Assembly: GCF_001570625.1 (NCBI RefSeq)
Contig: NZ_BBQT01000013.1
Location: forward strand, 21,576 to 85,575
Source of the DNA: Syntrophomonas wolfei subsp. methylbutyratica
GTDB taxonomy: Bacteria > Bacillota > Syntrophomonadia > Syntrophomonadales > Syntrophomonadaceae
Reading direction: 5' to 3'
Length of the DNA stretch: 64,000 nt
The position numbers and the translations under genes were made by a program. This document shows positions 40,506 through 48,975 of this stretch, piece by piece (the first letter of the stretch is position 1; each line of letters begins with the position of its first letter). The notes beneath the pieces were generated by a model. The model made no database searches. It was not told the origin of the DNA and saw only the letters and a program-made list of their open reading frames with translations.

Positions 40506-41954
40506 ATGGCCTATAAAGACTTGCAGGAATTTATCCAGGTATTGGAAAGTGCAGGGGAACTTAAACGAATTACAGTTGAAGTTGACCCCGAACTGGAAAT
40601 TACCGAAATTACCGATAGGGTAAGCAAAAACTATGGACCCGCCCTATTATTTGAAAAGGCAAAAGGCTCGGATATGCCGGTTCTCATTAATGCTTTTGGC
40701 AGTGAGAAGAGAATGGCCCTGAGCCTGCAGGTAGATAAATTAGATGATCTGGCCGCTGAAATTATGGGCTTGTTGGAGATAGCCGACAGCGTTCCCCAGT
40801 CATTGCTGGACAAGGTCAAGGTATTGCCCAAACTGGCGCAATTGTCCTCTTTTTTGCCTCGCGTGGTAAAAAATGGAGCCTGCCAGGAAGCAGTAGACTT
40901 GAATCCGTCATTGGATAAGCTTCCCGTACTCAAATGCTGGCCTGAGGATGCCGGACGTTTTATCACCTTACCCCAAGTATATACCAAAGACCCCGAAAGC
41001 GGAAAGCGCAATGTAGGCATGTACCGTTTGCAGGTTTATGACGGACAGAGCACCGGAATGCACTGGCACACCCATCATGACGGAGCCGAAAACTACCGTA
41101 AAAACTGTCAAAGAGGGCAGGCCACCGAAGTAGCGGTAGCTCTGGGCGGCGATCCCGCCATCACCTATGCCGGAACCGCACCCCTGCCCAAGGATATTGA
41201 CGAACTTATTTTTGCCGGATTTATTCGCAAGAAACCGGTAGAGCTGGTGAAATGCAAGACCGTAGACCTGGAAGTGCCGGCTGATGCCGAAATTGTAATC
41301 GAAGGATATGTTGACCCTTACGAGCGCCGGATAGAAGGCCCTTTTGGTGATCACACCGGCTATTATTCCCTGGCTGATGAATACCCGGTTTTTCATGTAA
41401 AATGCATCACCCATAAAAAGAACCCCGTCTACCCCACCACCATCGTAGGCAAACCACCCCAGGAAGACTGCTACATGGCTCTGGCCACCGAGCGCATTTT
41501 CCTGCCTCTTTTAAAGCTGCAATTGCCCGAAGTTGTCGATATGCATCTTCCCATGGAAGGAGTATTCCACAACTGTGTTCTGCTGTCTATCAAAAAATCC
41601 TTCCCCGGACACGCGCGTAAAATAATGAGTTCCTTGTGGGGGATGGGACAAATGATGTTTGCCAAGTTTATAATCGTAGTAGATGAAGATGTAAATGTGC
41701 AGAATGTCTCCGAGGTTATGTGGAAGGTTTTCAACAATGTTGACCCCAGGAGAGATACCATGATAGTAGAAGGGCCTTTGGATGTACTGGATCACTCGGC
41801 TCCCCTTCCCCTGATAGGTTCTAAAATGGGCATTGATGCTACCAAAAAATGGATGAGCGAAGGACATACCCGGGAATGGCCGAAAGATATCATTATGAGC
41901 CCGGAAATAAAGGAAATGGTAAGCAGAAGATGGAGTGAATACGGCTTTGAATAA
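40506..41954 (+). CDS. UbiD-family decarboxylase (menaquinone-type)
   Basis: prFMN-dependent (de)carboxylase of 482 aa. Motifs include MHWHTHHDGAENYRK and the metal/active-site block YERRIEGPFGDHTGYYS. The genes right after it encode a UbiA prenyltransferase and UbiX, the flavin prenyltransferase that makes its cofactor. With no chorismate-to-DHNA genes here, this set fits the futalosine route, decarboxylating a naphthoate precursor. Its end overlaps the prenyltransferase start by 20 bases. ATG 40506 follows AGGGAGG. Confidence 0.88.
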   Translation: MAYKDLQEFIQVLESAGELKRITVEVDPELEITEITDRVSKNYGPALLFEKAKGSDMPVLINAFGSEKRMALSLQVDKLDDLAAEIMGLLEIADSVPQSLLDKVKVLPKLAQLSSFLPRVVKNGACQEAVDLNPSLDKLPVLKCWPEDAGRFITLPQVYTKDPESGKRNVGMYRLQVYDGQSTGMHWHTHHDGAENYRKNCQRGQATEVAVALGGDPAITYAGTAPLPKDIDELIFAGFIRKKPVELVKCKTVDLEVPADAEIVIEGYVDPYERRIEGPFGDHTGYYSLADEYPVFHVKCITHKKNPVYPTTIVGKPPQEDCYMALATERIFLPLLKLQLPEVVDMHLPMEGVFHNCVLLSIKKSFPGHARKIMSSLWGMGQMMFAKFIIVVDEDVNVQNVSEVMWKVFNNVDPRRDTMIVEGPLDVLDHSAPLPLIGSKMGIDATKKWMSEGHTREWPKDIIMSPEIKEMVSRRWSEYGFE

Positions 41955-42795
41955 GATCCGCGAATTTCTAAATATGGTTGACTTTGGCCACAGCCTTTTT
42001 GCCTTACCTTTTGCTTACCTGGGAGCATTTCTGGCAGCTCAGGGCATGCCTAGCTGGTCCCAGTTAGGGTGGATTACCTTAGCCATGGTAAGTGCCCGCA
42101 CTGCGGCTTTATGCCTTAATCGTCTTATTGACCGTCACATTGATCGGGCCAATCCCCGAACTTCCGACTGGACCCTGGCAGCCGGGCGTCTGCCCCTTTC
42201 CCTGGTCTGGTTTTTGGTATTCTTTTTTTTCATCCTGCTCTTTTATTCTGCCTCTCGTTTGAATCCCCTTTGCTTAAAACTTTCGCCGCTGGCAGTTCTG
42301 GCCCTGTGGTTGTATTCCTATACCAAGCGCTTTACCTGGTGCTGCCACCTCTTGCTGGGGATGGCCATAGGCCTGGGTCCCGTTGGGGCCTGGTTTGCCA
42401 TAACTGGAACCCCGGATTGGCAGCCGGTTATTCTGGGGATGGCTGTAGCCTGCTGGATTGCAGGTTTTGACAGCATGTACGCCTGTCAGGATATCGAATT
42501 TGACCGGGATCATGCTTTGTATTCCATTCCGGCCCGCTTCGGCATAAAGGGAGCTCTGCTTTTTTCCGCCATATTTCACATTTTCACAATAGTTCTTCTA
42601 TTATTGAATGGATTAATTCTTAATCTTGGTTTATTCTATTATTCTGGGGTAGCTTTTGTAGCGATTATTTTGTTTTATGAACATGGGATTGTAAAACCCG
42701 GTGACCTGAGCCGGGTTAATTTTGCTTCTTTTAAAATAAATCATTATGTAGGCTTGATTGTATTTATTATGGCCTTACTGGATATTTTCCTTTAG
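41935..42795 (+). CDS. UbiA-family prenyltransferase (MqnP-like)
   Basis: Integral membrane enzyme of 286 aa that attaches a polyprenyl chain to an aromatic acid. The two Asp motifs are NRLIDRHID (residues about 62-70) and YACQDIEFDRD, with about eight helices between and after. GTG 41935 starts inside the end of ubiD; TTG 41947 is a close alternative. Neighbouring UbiD, UbiX, HepT and HepS-like genes place it in quinone synthesis, most likely menaquinone. Confidence 0.88.
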   Translation: MNTALNKIREFLNMVDFGHSLFALPFAYLGAFLAAQGMPSWSQLGWITLAMVSARTAALCLNRLIDRHIDRANPRTSDWTLAAGRLPLSLVWFLVFFFFILLFYSASRLNPLCLKLSPLAVLALWLYSYTKRFTWCCHLLLGMAIGLGPVGAWFAITGTPDWQPVILGMAVACWIAGFDSMYACQDIEFDRDHALYSIPARFGIKGALLFSAIFHIFTIVLLLLNGLILNLGLFYYSGVAFVAIILFYEHGIVKPGDLSRVNFASFKINHYVGLIVFIMALLDIFL

Positions 42796-42796
42796 A

Positions 42797-43110
42797 CGAG
42801 GCCAATCTAAAGACGGAGGGCAGAGGACGGAAGACGGACCTGCCACGGGAAGGCAGGCAAGGGGACGGTTCTGTTGCCTGCCGCATGGGCAGGCATAGGG
42901 ACGGTTCTTTTGCCTGCCACATAGAAAAAACCTCTTGGGACATGGGGACAGGTCCCTTGTCCCATTGGGCTGTTCAATTATCCGACTAACCACCCATGGC
43001 CAGGGGGCCACAACTACTTATGAAAAGTGAGTGAGAGTAAAGGCGAATTGCATGATGCATGATATATAGTAAAATGTAGCAGCAGTAACCTTACCCTTCA
43101 CTCCTCACTA
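42797..43110. repeat. Island of five short dispersed repeats
   Basis: This 335-base gap has no gene. In order: AGACGGAGGGCAGAGGACGG; GGCAAGGGGACGGTTCTGTTGCC and a second GGGACGGTTCTTTTGCC; GGGGACAGGTCCCTTGTCCC; CTAACCACCCATGGCCAGGG with CCACAACTACTTATGAAAAG; and CCTTACCCTTCACTCCTCAC. It shows the families collecting at one place. Confidence 0.7.
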
Positions 43111-43130
43111 TAATTTTGGGAGAGGATTTT

Positions 43131-43730
43131 GTGCCGAGATATATTGTAGCTTTGACCGGTGCCAGCGGTGCGGTTTATGCCCTGCGCCTGCTCGAAGAGC
43201 TGCTGAAGCAAGATAATAGCGAAATTCATTTAATTACCAGCGATGCCGCCCGTATTGTTATGGAGCAGGAATTGGGTTGGGATTGTCAGGATTCCCTGCC
43301 TCTTAGCTTGCAGCGCTATCTTCCTCCGGGAAACATATCCTTTTATGATAATGCAGACATTGCCGCAGCTCCGGCCAGTGGTTCCTTTATCTGTGACAGC
43401 ATGGTAGTGATACCCTGTACTATGGCCAGTATTTCCGCCATCGCCCAGGGAACTTCCCGCACTCTTCTGGAAAGAGCCGCCGATGTTATGTTAAAAGAAA
43501 GAAGGCCGTTGTTCTTAGTGCCGCGGGAAACACCCCTAAATTCCATCCACCTGAGAAACATGTTGACCCTGTCGGAAATGGGGGTTAGCATTATCCCCGC
43601 AATGCCGGCTTTTTATCATCAACCACGGACTATAGAAGACATGGTATCATTCGTAGTTGGAAAGGTACTGGACGCCATGCATATCCCCCATGATTTATTT
43701 CAGCGCTATGCTGGGCAGATTAAAAAGTGA
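43131..43730 (+). CDS. ubiX: UbiX-type flavin prenyltransferase
   Basis: Makes prenylated FMN for UbiD. The 199-aa flavoprotein begins with the phosphate-binding ALTGASGAVYALRLL and carries the family CTMASISAIAQGTSRTLLERAADV and LVPRETPLNSIHLRNMLTLSEMG blocks. GTG 43131 is used because GGGAGAGG is 5 bases upstream. It follows ubiD and the prenyltransferase, separated only by the repeat island. Confidence 0.92.
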   Translation: MPRYIVALTGASGAVYALRLLEELLKQDNSEIHLITSDAARIVMEQELGWDCQDSLPLSLQRYLPPGNISFYDNADIAAAPASGSFICDSMVVIPCTMASISAIAQGTSRTLLERAADVMLKERRPLFLVPRETPLNSIHLRNMLTLSEMGVSIIPAMPAFYHQPRTIEDMVSFVVGKVLDAMHIPHDLFQRYAGQIKK

Positions 43731-43744
43731 TTAAGTTGACAAGT

Positions 43745-43770
43745 GAGACCCCTCACGCCTCACTTTTTAA
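43745..43770. repeat. CTCCTCACTTTTT-type repeat
   Basis: AGACCCCTCACGCCTCACTTTTT, close to the words at 5,090, 30,300, 36,875 and 43,090. Confidence 0.45.
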
Positions 43771-43836
43771 AAATAAGTTGGAAAATTTAAGCTTAAATTA
43801 TATAATAAAAACGATTGTGCTAAAAAGAGGAATGAT

Positions 43837-44805
43837 ATGGCAAATTTCAATTTTTTTAACCCCATATCTACTGAAATGGAACTGCTGGAGCGGGAGCTAA
43901 GCAAAAAGCTGGATAGCCGCATAGAGTTACTTAATGAATCGGCGGTACACTTGATTAAGGCTGGAGGCAAGAGACTCCGCCCCGCTTTCGCCTTGTTGTC
44001 GGCTCATTTTTATATGGATGATTTAGCGGAAGTAATTCCCCTGGCAGTGGGACTGGAGCTCATACACATGGCCAGTCTGGTTCATGATGATGTTATCGAC
44101 AATTCCCAAACCCGGAGAGGAACAGAAACCGTGAAAAGCGCTTGGGGAAACCGGGTTTCCATATACGCCGGGGATTTTATCTTTGCCCGGGCGCTGTCTT
44201 TAATTGCTGCTTACGAGCGCAGCGATGTGGTAGATGTATTGGCCGAAGCCAGTATGAAGATATGTGAAGGCGAAATAATTCAGATGATGAGCTGCTATAA
44301 TGTCAAGCTGGGGCTTAAGAATTACCTGCGCAGAATTGAAAGGAAGACGGCCTTGTTGATTTCTGTCAGCTGTCAGCTGGGAGCCATGATAGCCCATGCT
44401 CCGGAGCAAGAAGTCAGGGCTTTGAGGAATTATGGTTATTACCTGGGAATGGCCTTTCAGGTTACTGATGATATCCTCGATATTATCGCGGATGAACAGG
44501 TTCTGGGCAAACCCACGGGAAGCGATATCAAGCAGGGGGTAATTACCCTGCCCGCCCTCTATGCTCTAAGACATAGTCACAGGCGGGAAGAACTGGCTCA
44601 GCTGCTGGCTTCACCCGAAGCCTGCCGGAATGAAACCGAAAAGATTATTGATATTATTATCGATACCGATGGCATAGACTATTCTTATTATATAACCCGG
44701 CATTTCGCGCGCAAAGCCCAAAAACAACTGGCCTTCCTGCCCGAACTGCCGGTGAAAAAGAATCTTTATAATATCGCTGATTTTATTCTCGCACGTGAGT
44801 TTTAG
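43837..44805 (+). CDS. hepT: Long-chain trans-polyprenyl diphosphate synthase (HepT-like)
   Basis: Builds the side chain of menaquinone from FPP and IPP. The 322-aa protein has GGKRLRPAFALL, the first Asp-rich motif LVHDDVIDNSQTRRG (about residues 85-99) and the second QVTDDILDIIADEQVLGKPTGSDIKQG. Small/large residues before the first motif fit a long-chain product. With the HepS-like protein upstream it may be the catalytic half of a heteromer. It lies 17 bases before tatC and probably shares a transcript. Confidence 0.92.
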   Translation: MANFNFFNPISTEMELLERELSKKLDSRIELLNESAVHLIKAGGKRLRPAFALLSAHFYMDDLAEVIPLAVGLELIHMASLVHDDVIDNSQTRRGTETVKSAWGNRVSIYAGDFIFARALSLIAAYERSDVVDVLAEASMKICEGEIIQMMSCYNVKLGLKNYLRRIERKTALLISVSCQLGAMIAHAPEQEVRALRNYGYYLGMAFQVTDDILDIIADEQVLGKPTGSDIKQGVITLPALYALRHSHRREELAQLLASPEACRNETEKIIDIIIDTDGIDYSYYITRHFARKAQKQLAFLPELPVKKNLYNIADFILAREF

Positions 44806-44822
44806 GAAGTAGAGGCGAAATT

Positions 44823-45674
44823 GTGGCGTTACTAAAGGATTTAACCCCTGAAGAAAAACAAACCTTAATAGAGCACCTGGAAGAGCTGCGCAAGTCCTTG
44901 ATAATAAGCATTATTGCTATTATAGCAGCGGCAGTCTTTTGTTTTTACTATAACGAAGAAATACTGTCCGTAATTATTTCCCCCTTGTCTGGTTTAGGCG
45001 AAGGTCTGGTAGTAATCGGTGTAACCGAAGCATTTTTTATAAAGCTTAAACTAGCCTTTTACGCGGGTTTTGCCCTGGCTTTTCCGATAGTAGCCTGGGC
45101 TATCTGGCGTTTTTTCAAGCCCGCCCTCTATCCCGGAGAGAGAAAATATGTTTATATATTGCTTCCGGTAAGCGTTCTGCTCTTTTCCACCGGGATTCTT
45201 TTTTCCTATTTTGGCATACTTCCCCTGGTTCTAAAGTTCTTTATTTATATGCAGGGACCCAGTCTGGAAAACATGTTTACCGTGGAACGCTATGTTTCCT
45301 TTGTAACCGCCTTTACCATTCCCTTCGGTCTGGTCTTTGAGCTGCCGGTGGTAGTATTTTTCCTGGCCAAGTTCGGGATTATCAAAGCCGAAACTTTAAG
45401 CAAAAACAGAAAGTATGCCCTTTTAGCCATAGTAGTAATTGCCGCCGCCCTAACCCCCGGACCGGATCCCATATCCCAAATGCTGATGGCCGGACCCGTT
45501 TACTTCTTATATGAAGTAAGCATAATCGTGGCCAAAATGGCCAAACCGAGGAAAAAGCCCGAAGAGGAAGAGAGTGGAGAACCCCGAGAGCCAGAACCAG
45601 AAAGGGAAGAAAAGCCCAGAAAGCCTGAAGAGGAGAAAGAAGGCGAGGAGCAAGCTACAGTAGATGAAAGCTAG
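44823..45674 (+). CDS. tatC: Twin-arginine translocase subunit TatC
   Basis: Six-helix membrane receptor of the Tat pathway. It starts GTG 44823 and shows the signature LIEHLEELRKSLI near the N-terminus, FKPALYPGERKY in the first periplasmic region and FGLVFELPVV. The last ~45 residues are a charged Glu/Arg/Pro-rich tail (KPEEEESGEPREPEPEREE) not needed for TatC function and probably cytosolic. tatA follows after 173 bases, giving a minimal TatAC system. Tat substrates here could include cofactor-bearing redox proteins. Confidence 0.95.
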   Translation: MALLKDLTPEEKQTLIEHLEELRKSLIISIIAIIAAAVFCFYYNEEILSVIISPLSGLGEGLVVIGVTEAFFIKLKLAFYAGFALAFPIVAWAIWRFFKPALYPGERKYVYILLPVSVLLFSTGILFSYFGILPLVLKFFIYMQGPSLENMFTVERYVSFVTAFTIPFGLVFELPVVVFFLAKFGIIKAETLSKNRKYALLAIVVIAAALTPGPDPISQMLMAGPVYFLYEVSIIVAKMAKPRKKPEEEESGEPREPEPEREEKPRKPEEEKEGEEQATVDES

Positions 45675-45847
45675 ATATGGCGTTGTTATGGGATTTTGTT
45701 CTGCTTTACAAAGGAAATGCTTTTTGTCATAATAGCACTAAGCATGGAGAAGGGACAGGCATTTTTTCACCTGTAAAGATACACAATTTCTCCAGAAAAG
45801 ATATCAGAAAAAATAGTAAACAGTAAAGAGACAAAGGAGGGAGCACT

Positions 45848-46030
45848 TTGTTCGGCTTAATTGGAAACTTCGGACCATGGGAATTGCTTTTGATACTGGT
45901 TATTGTTTTGATAGTTGTAGGACCGGGGAAATTGCCTCAAGTAGGCAAATCACTGGGAAGTGCCTTACAGAACTTCAGAAAAGCCAAAGAAGAGGATTTC
46001 GAAGAACTGGAAGAGAAAAAGGATAAATAA
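45848..46030 (+). CDS. tatA: Twin-arginine translocase subunit TatA
   Basis: 60-aa pore-forming Tat component: one N-terminal helix (WELLLILVIVLIVVGPGKLPQVGKSLG) with the FGPWELL start, the GP hinge, then an amphipathic helix and an acidic tail. Starts at TTG 45848 behind AAAGGAGGGAG; a terminator follows. Confidence 0.95.
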   Translation: MFGLIGNFGPWELLLILVIVLIVVGPGKLPQVGKSLGSALQNFRKAKEEDFEELEEKKDK

Positions 46031-46056
46031 GGGGTCTGATTTCAGACCTCTTTTTA
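46027..46056 (+). terminator. Terminator after tatA
   Basis: GGGGTCTGA and TCAGACCTC pair around a TT loop, with a TTTTT tail. Confidence 0.85.
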
Positions 46057-46061
46057 ATAAT

Positions 46062-46100
46062 CCCCCCAGATAGGGGCAACAACTACCGATGGAAAGTGAG
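46062..46100. repeat. CACAAC-family repeat overlapping the sirC start
   Basis: CCCCCCAGATAGGGGCAACA and ACTACCGATGGAAAGTGAGC; the GTG within GAAAGTGAGC is the first possible start of the next gene. Confidence 0.55.
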
Positions 46101-46773
46101 CTTAAAGTTTATACTAACGAAACAGGGGTTGAAGGCCATACTATTTCCTATCTACCTGGATTTGGAAGCCAAAACCGGCTTGATTGTCGGCGGAGGGCAG
46201 GTCGCGGAAAGGAAAATTGAAAATCTACTGGATTATGGCATGAATATTCGGGTAGTAAGCCCGCAAGCCCGCGCAAGGATACAAGAGTGGGCCGAGCAGA
46301 GCATTATCCAGTGGCAAGCCCGGGACTTTTGCGAAAGTGATCTGCAGGGAGTTTTTTTGGCTTTTGTCGCCACGGATAATAATAGTGTGAATCAGGCCGT
46401 GGTAGAAGCCTGCCGTAAAGCAGGGGTACTGGTCAACGCTGTTGACGACCCCCCTAATTGTGACTTTTATGTACCGTCCATTGTCCGGCGCGGTTCACTG
46501 GTACTGGCCATTTCTACTGAAGGGAAGAGCCCCTTCTTCGCCCGGAGACTGCGGGAAGAACTGGAGAATACCATTAGCCCCGCGTATGGGGAATTTGTTG
46601 AAATAATGGGAGAAGTCAGGGAAGAGATAAAAGAAAAGATTCCTGATATTACAGTGCGCAAGAAGATATTTGCAAGCCTGGTCTATTCCGATGTACTGGA
46701 ATTACTCAAGGCCGGGGAAAAAGATAAGGCAAGGGAGCGAATTGAAGCATGTATGTCCTCCTGGCGGGATTAA
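46096..46773 (+). CDS. Precorrin-2 dehydrogenase (siroheme synthase N-domain type)
   Basis: NAD-dependent oxidation of precorrin-2 to sirohydrochlorin; some relatives also insert iron. The nucleotide loop IVGGGQVAERKIENLL is near residue 31, then FVATDNNSVNQAVVEACR and the NAVDDPPNCDFYVPSIVRRGSLVLAISTEGKSP signature. It opens the heme operon and overlaps hemA by 25 bases. The start is uncertain: GTG 46096 lies in a dispersed repeat with no ribosome site, and TTG starts further in are possible. Confidence 0.88.
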   Translation: MSLKFILTKQGLKAILFPIYLDLEAKTGLIVGGGQVAERKIENLLDYGMNIRVVSPQARARIQEWAEQSIIQWQARDFCESDLQGVFLAFVATDNNSVNQAVVEACRKAGVLVNAVDDPPNCDFYVPSIVRRGSLVLAISTEGKSPFFARRLREELENTISPAYGEFVEIMGEVREEIKEKIPDITVRKKIFASLVYSDVLELLKAGEKDKARERIEACMSSWRD

Positions 46774-48065
46774 ATCATAGGACAGCTCCGGTAGAGGTGC
46801 GGGAGAGGTTTTCCATCTGCGGAGCAGAGCTAGCGCAGGCTTACCAGGAACTAAAGAGCCATGCGGATTTGGAAGCCTCCGTTATACTCAGCACCTGCAA
46901 CCGTACGGAAGTATATGCTACCGCGAAGGATATTCAAAAAGGCTTTCAAGTCCTGGAAGCCTTCCTGAGCAAATATGCCCATATGGATGAAGAAGATTTG
47001 ATAAAATATCTCTACCAGCCCAATTGTTATGATGCCATCTTGCATCTTTTCCGGGTGGCTTCCGGTTTGGACTCCATGATTATGGGCGAACCCCAGATAC
47101 TGGGGCAGGTCAAAGAAGCCCATCAAAAGGCCATGGAAGCCGGGGCTTCCGACGGAGTGCTTAACGCTTTGTTTCAGAGGGCCATTTATGTGGGCAAAAA
47201 GGTGCGAACTGATACTGACATTGACCGGCACCCGTTTTCCGTGAGCCATGCCGCGGTGGAACTGGCCCGCCAGATACTGGGTGATTTAGACAATAAAAGC
47301 GTCCTGGTAACCGGTGCCGGGGAAATGAGTGAAACCACCATCCGCTATTTAATGGCCAACGGATTAAAGTCGGTTATTATTTCCAACCGTTCCTATGACA
47401 AAGCGGTTAAGATGGCGGAAAACTTTAACGGTAGGGCGGTATATTTTAACCAACTGCCCACCGAACTGAGCCGGGCGGATATAGTAATAAGCTGCACGGC
47501 TGCCAGCCACTATGTACTGAAGGAGGATAATTGCCGCCAGGTACTGGAATCCCGCCAGGGCCGAGAAATAATAATGATAGATATTGCGGTTCCACGGGAC
47601 ATCGACCCGGCTCTAAAGGATATTCCCGGCGTGTTCCTCTATGATATCGACCAGTTGGAAAATGTAGTGGATGCCGGCTATGAGGAAAGGCAGAGCGTGA
47701 TTCAAGAAGCCGGGCAGATAATCCTTGATGAGTTGGAGAAATTTAACGATTGGCTGGGCAGTCTTTATGTAGTCCCGGTGATAAAAGCCCTTAAGCAAAA
47801 AGGGGAAATTATCAAAGAAAATGAGATAAAAAGGGCCTGCAACCGCCTGGGGAAACTATCGGAACAGGAGCAGAACATAATAGCCTCCATGGCCAATTCC
47901 ATAGTAAATCAAATCCTGCATTTCCCCATGGTGAATCTCCGAGAGCTGGCCGCCACCCAGCAGGGGCATCTTTATGCCGAAGTGGCGAAAAAGCTCTTTG
48001 CTCTGCAAATAGACAATGAGGAGTATGAAAAATATGAGAAATTTGAGATTGGGAACCAGGGGTAG
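46749..48065 (+). CDS. hemA: Glutamyl-tRNA reductase
   Basis: NADPH-dependent reduction of glutamyl-tRNA(Glu) to glutamate-1-semialdehyde, the entry step of C5 tetrapyrrole synthesis. The 438-aa protein has LAGLNHRTAPVEVRE, the thioester cysteine C50 in STCNRTEVYA, GEPQILGQVK and the dinucleotide loop VTGAGEMSE near residue 190. It overlaps both sirC and hemC, so the three are translationally coupled. HemL, which uses its product, closes the same cluster. Confidence 0.96.
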   Translation: MYVLLAGLNHRTAPVEVRERFSICGAELAQAYQELKSHADLEASVILSTCNRTEVYATAKDIQKGFQVLEAFLSKYAHMDEEDLIKYLYQPNCYDAILHLFRVASGLDSMIMGEPQILGQVKEAHQKAMEAGASDGVLNALFQRAIYVGKKVRTDTDIDRHPFSVSHAAVELARQILGDLDNKSVLVTGAGEMSETTIRYLMANGLKSVIISNRSYDKAVKMAENFNGRAVYFNQLPTELSRADIVISCTAASHYVLKEDNCRQVLESRQGREIIMIDIAVPRDIDPALKDIPGVFLYDIDQLENVVDAGYEERQSVIQEAGQIILDELEKFNDWLGSLYVVPVIKALKQKGEIIKENEIKRACNRLGKLSEQEQNIIASMANSIVNQILHFPMVNLRELAATQQGHLYAEVAKKLFALQIDNEEYEKYEKFEIGNQG

Positions 48066-48969
48066 CCAACTCGCGTTATGGCAGGCCCGGCATGTGGCCT
48101 CCCTCCTGGAAAGCTCCCTACCTGATCTCAAGGTGGAAATAAAGACCATCAAAACTACCGGTGATAAGATACTCGATGTAGCCCTTTCCAAAATAGGAGA
48201 TAAGGGGCTTTTTACTAAAGAAATCGAAAAAGAACTACTGGCCGGAGAAATAGATATCGCTGTTCACAGCATGAAAGATTTGCCCTCAGAATTGCCGCTC
48301 GGCTTATGTATAGCAGCCGTGCTGGAAAGGGAAGACCCCCGGGATGTTTTGCTCTCGCACAAAAACTATAGTATGGAGGACTTGCCCCATGCTGCGCTAA
48401 TAGGAACCTCCAGCCTGCGCCGCATCGCCCAGCTCAAAGCCTGGCGTCCGGATCTGCAGCTGGTGGATATGCGGGGTAATGTCGAGACCCGTATCCGGAA
48501 AATGAAAGAACAGGATTTGGATGGAATCATTCTGGCCTGCGCCGGAGTTAAAAGGCTGGGCCTGGAAGAAATGATAAGCGATTATCTCCCGGCCCACCTG
48601 GTTCTGCCGGCGGTCGGGCAGGGAATGATAGCAGTAGAAGCCCGGGCCGGGGAGCAGGATGTTCTTAAGTTCTTGAGCCGAATAAACCACCAGGATTCCT
48701 TCCTCGCCGGCCAGGCAGAAAGAGCTTTTCTGCACGAGCTGGGAGGAGGCTGCCAGGTACCGGTGGCCTCCATGGCCGAGCTACGAGGAGGACAGCTCCA
48801 TGTCCGGGGACTGATTGCCTCCCTGGACGGAAAAGAAAAATATAGCGGTTCCTGTGATTGTTCCCCGCCGGAGGCCGAAGAAGCCGGGCGTGAGCTCGCC
48901 CGCAGCCTCCTGCAGCAGGGCGGAGCCGCCATCCTCTGCGCAACTATTAATTCCCCCGATGGGAGATGA
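48034..48969 (+). CDS. hemC: Hydroxymethylbilane synthase (porphobilinogen deaminase)
   Basis: Joins four porphobilinogens into hydroxymethylbilane. Family motifs are LGTRGSQLALWQA, VHSMKDLP, DMRGNVETRIRKM and the dipyrromethane-binding cysteine C240 in GGGCQVPVA. I start at ATG 48034, 10 bases after GAGGAG; ATG 48025 is too close to the site. The gene overlaps the hemA end by 32 bases and cobA-hemD follows after 6 bases. Confidence 0.95.
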   Translation: MRNLRLGTRGSQLALWQARHVASLLESSLPDLKVEIKTIKTTGDKILDVALSKIGDKGLFTKEIEKELLAGEIDIAVHSMKDLPSELPLGLCIAAVLEREDPRDVLLSHKNYSMEDLPHAALIGTSSLRRIAQLKAWRPDLQLVDMRGNVETRIRKMKEQDLDGIILACAGVKRLGLEEMISDYLPAHLVLPAVGQGMIAVEARAGEQDVLKFLSRINHQDSFLAGQAERAFLHELGGGCQVPVASMAELRGGQLHVRGLIASLDGKEKYSGSCDCSPPEAEEAGRELARSLLQQGGAAILCATINSPDGR

Positions 48970-48975
48970 TGATAT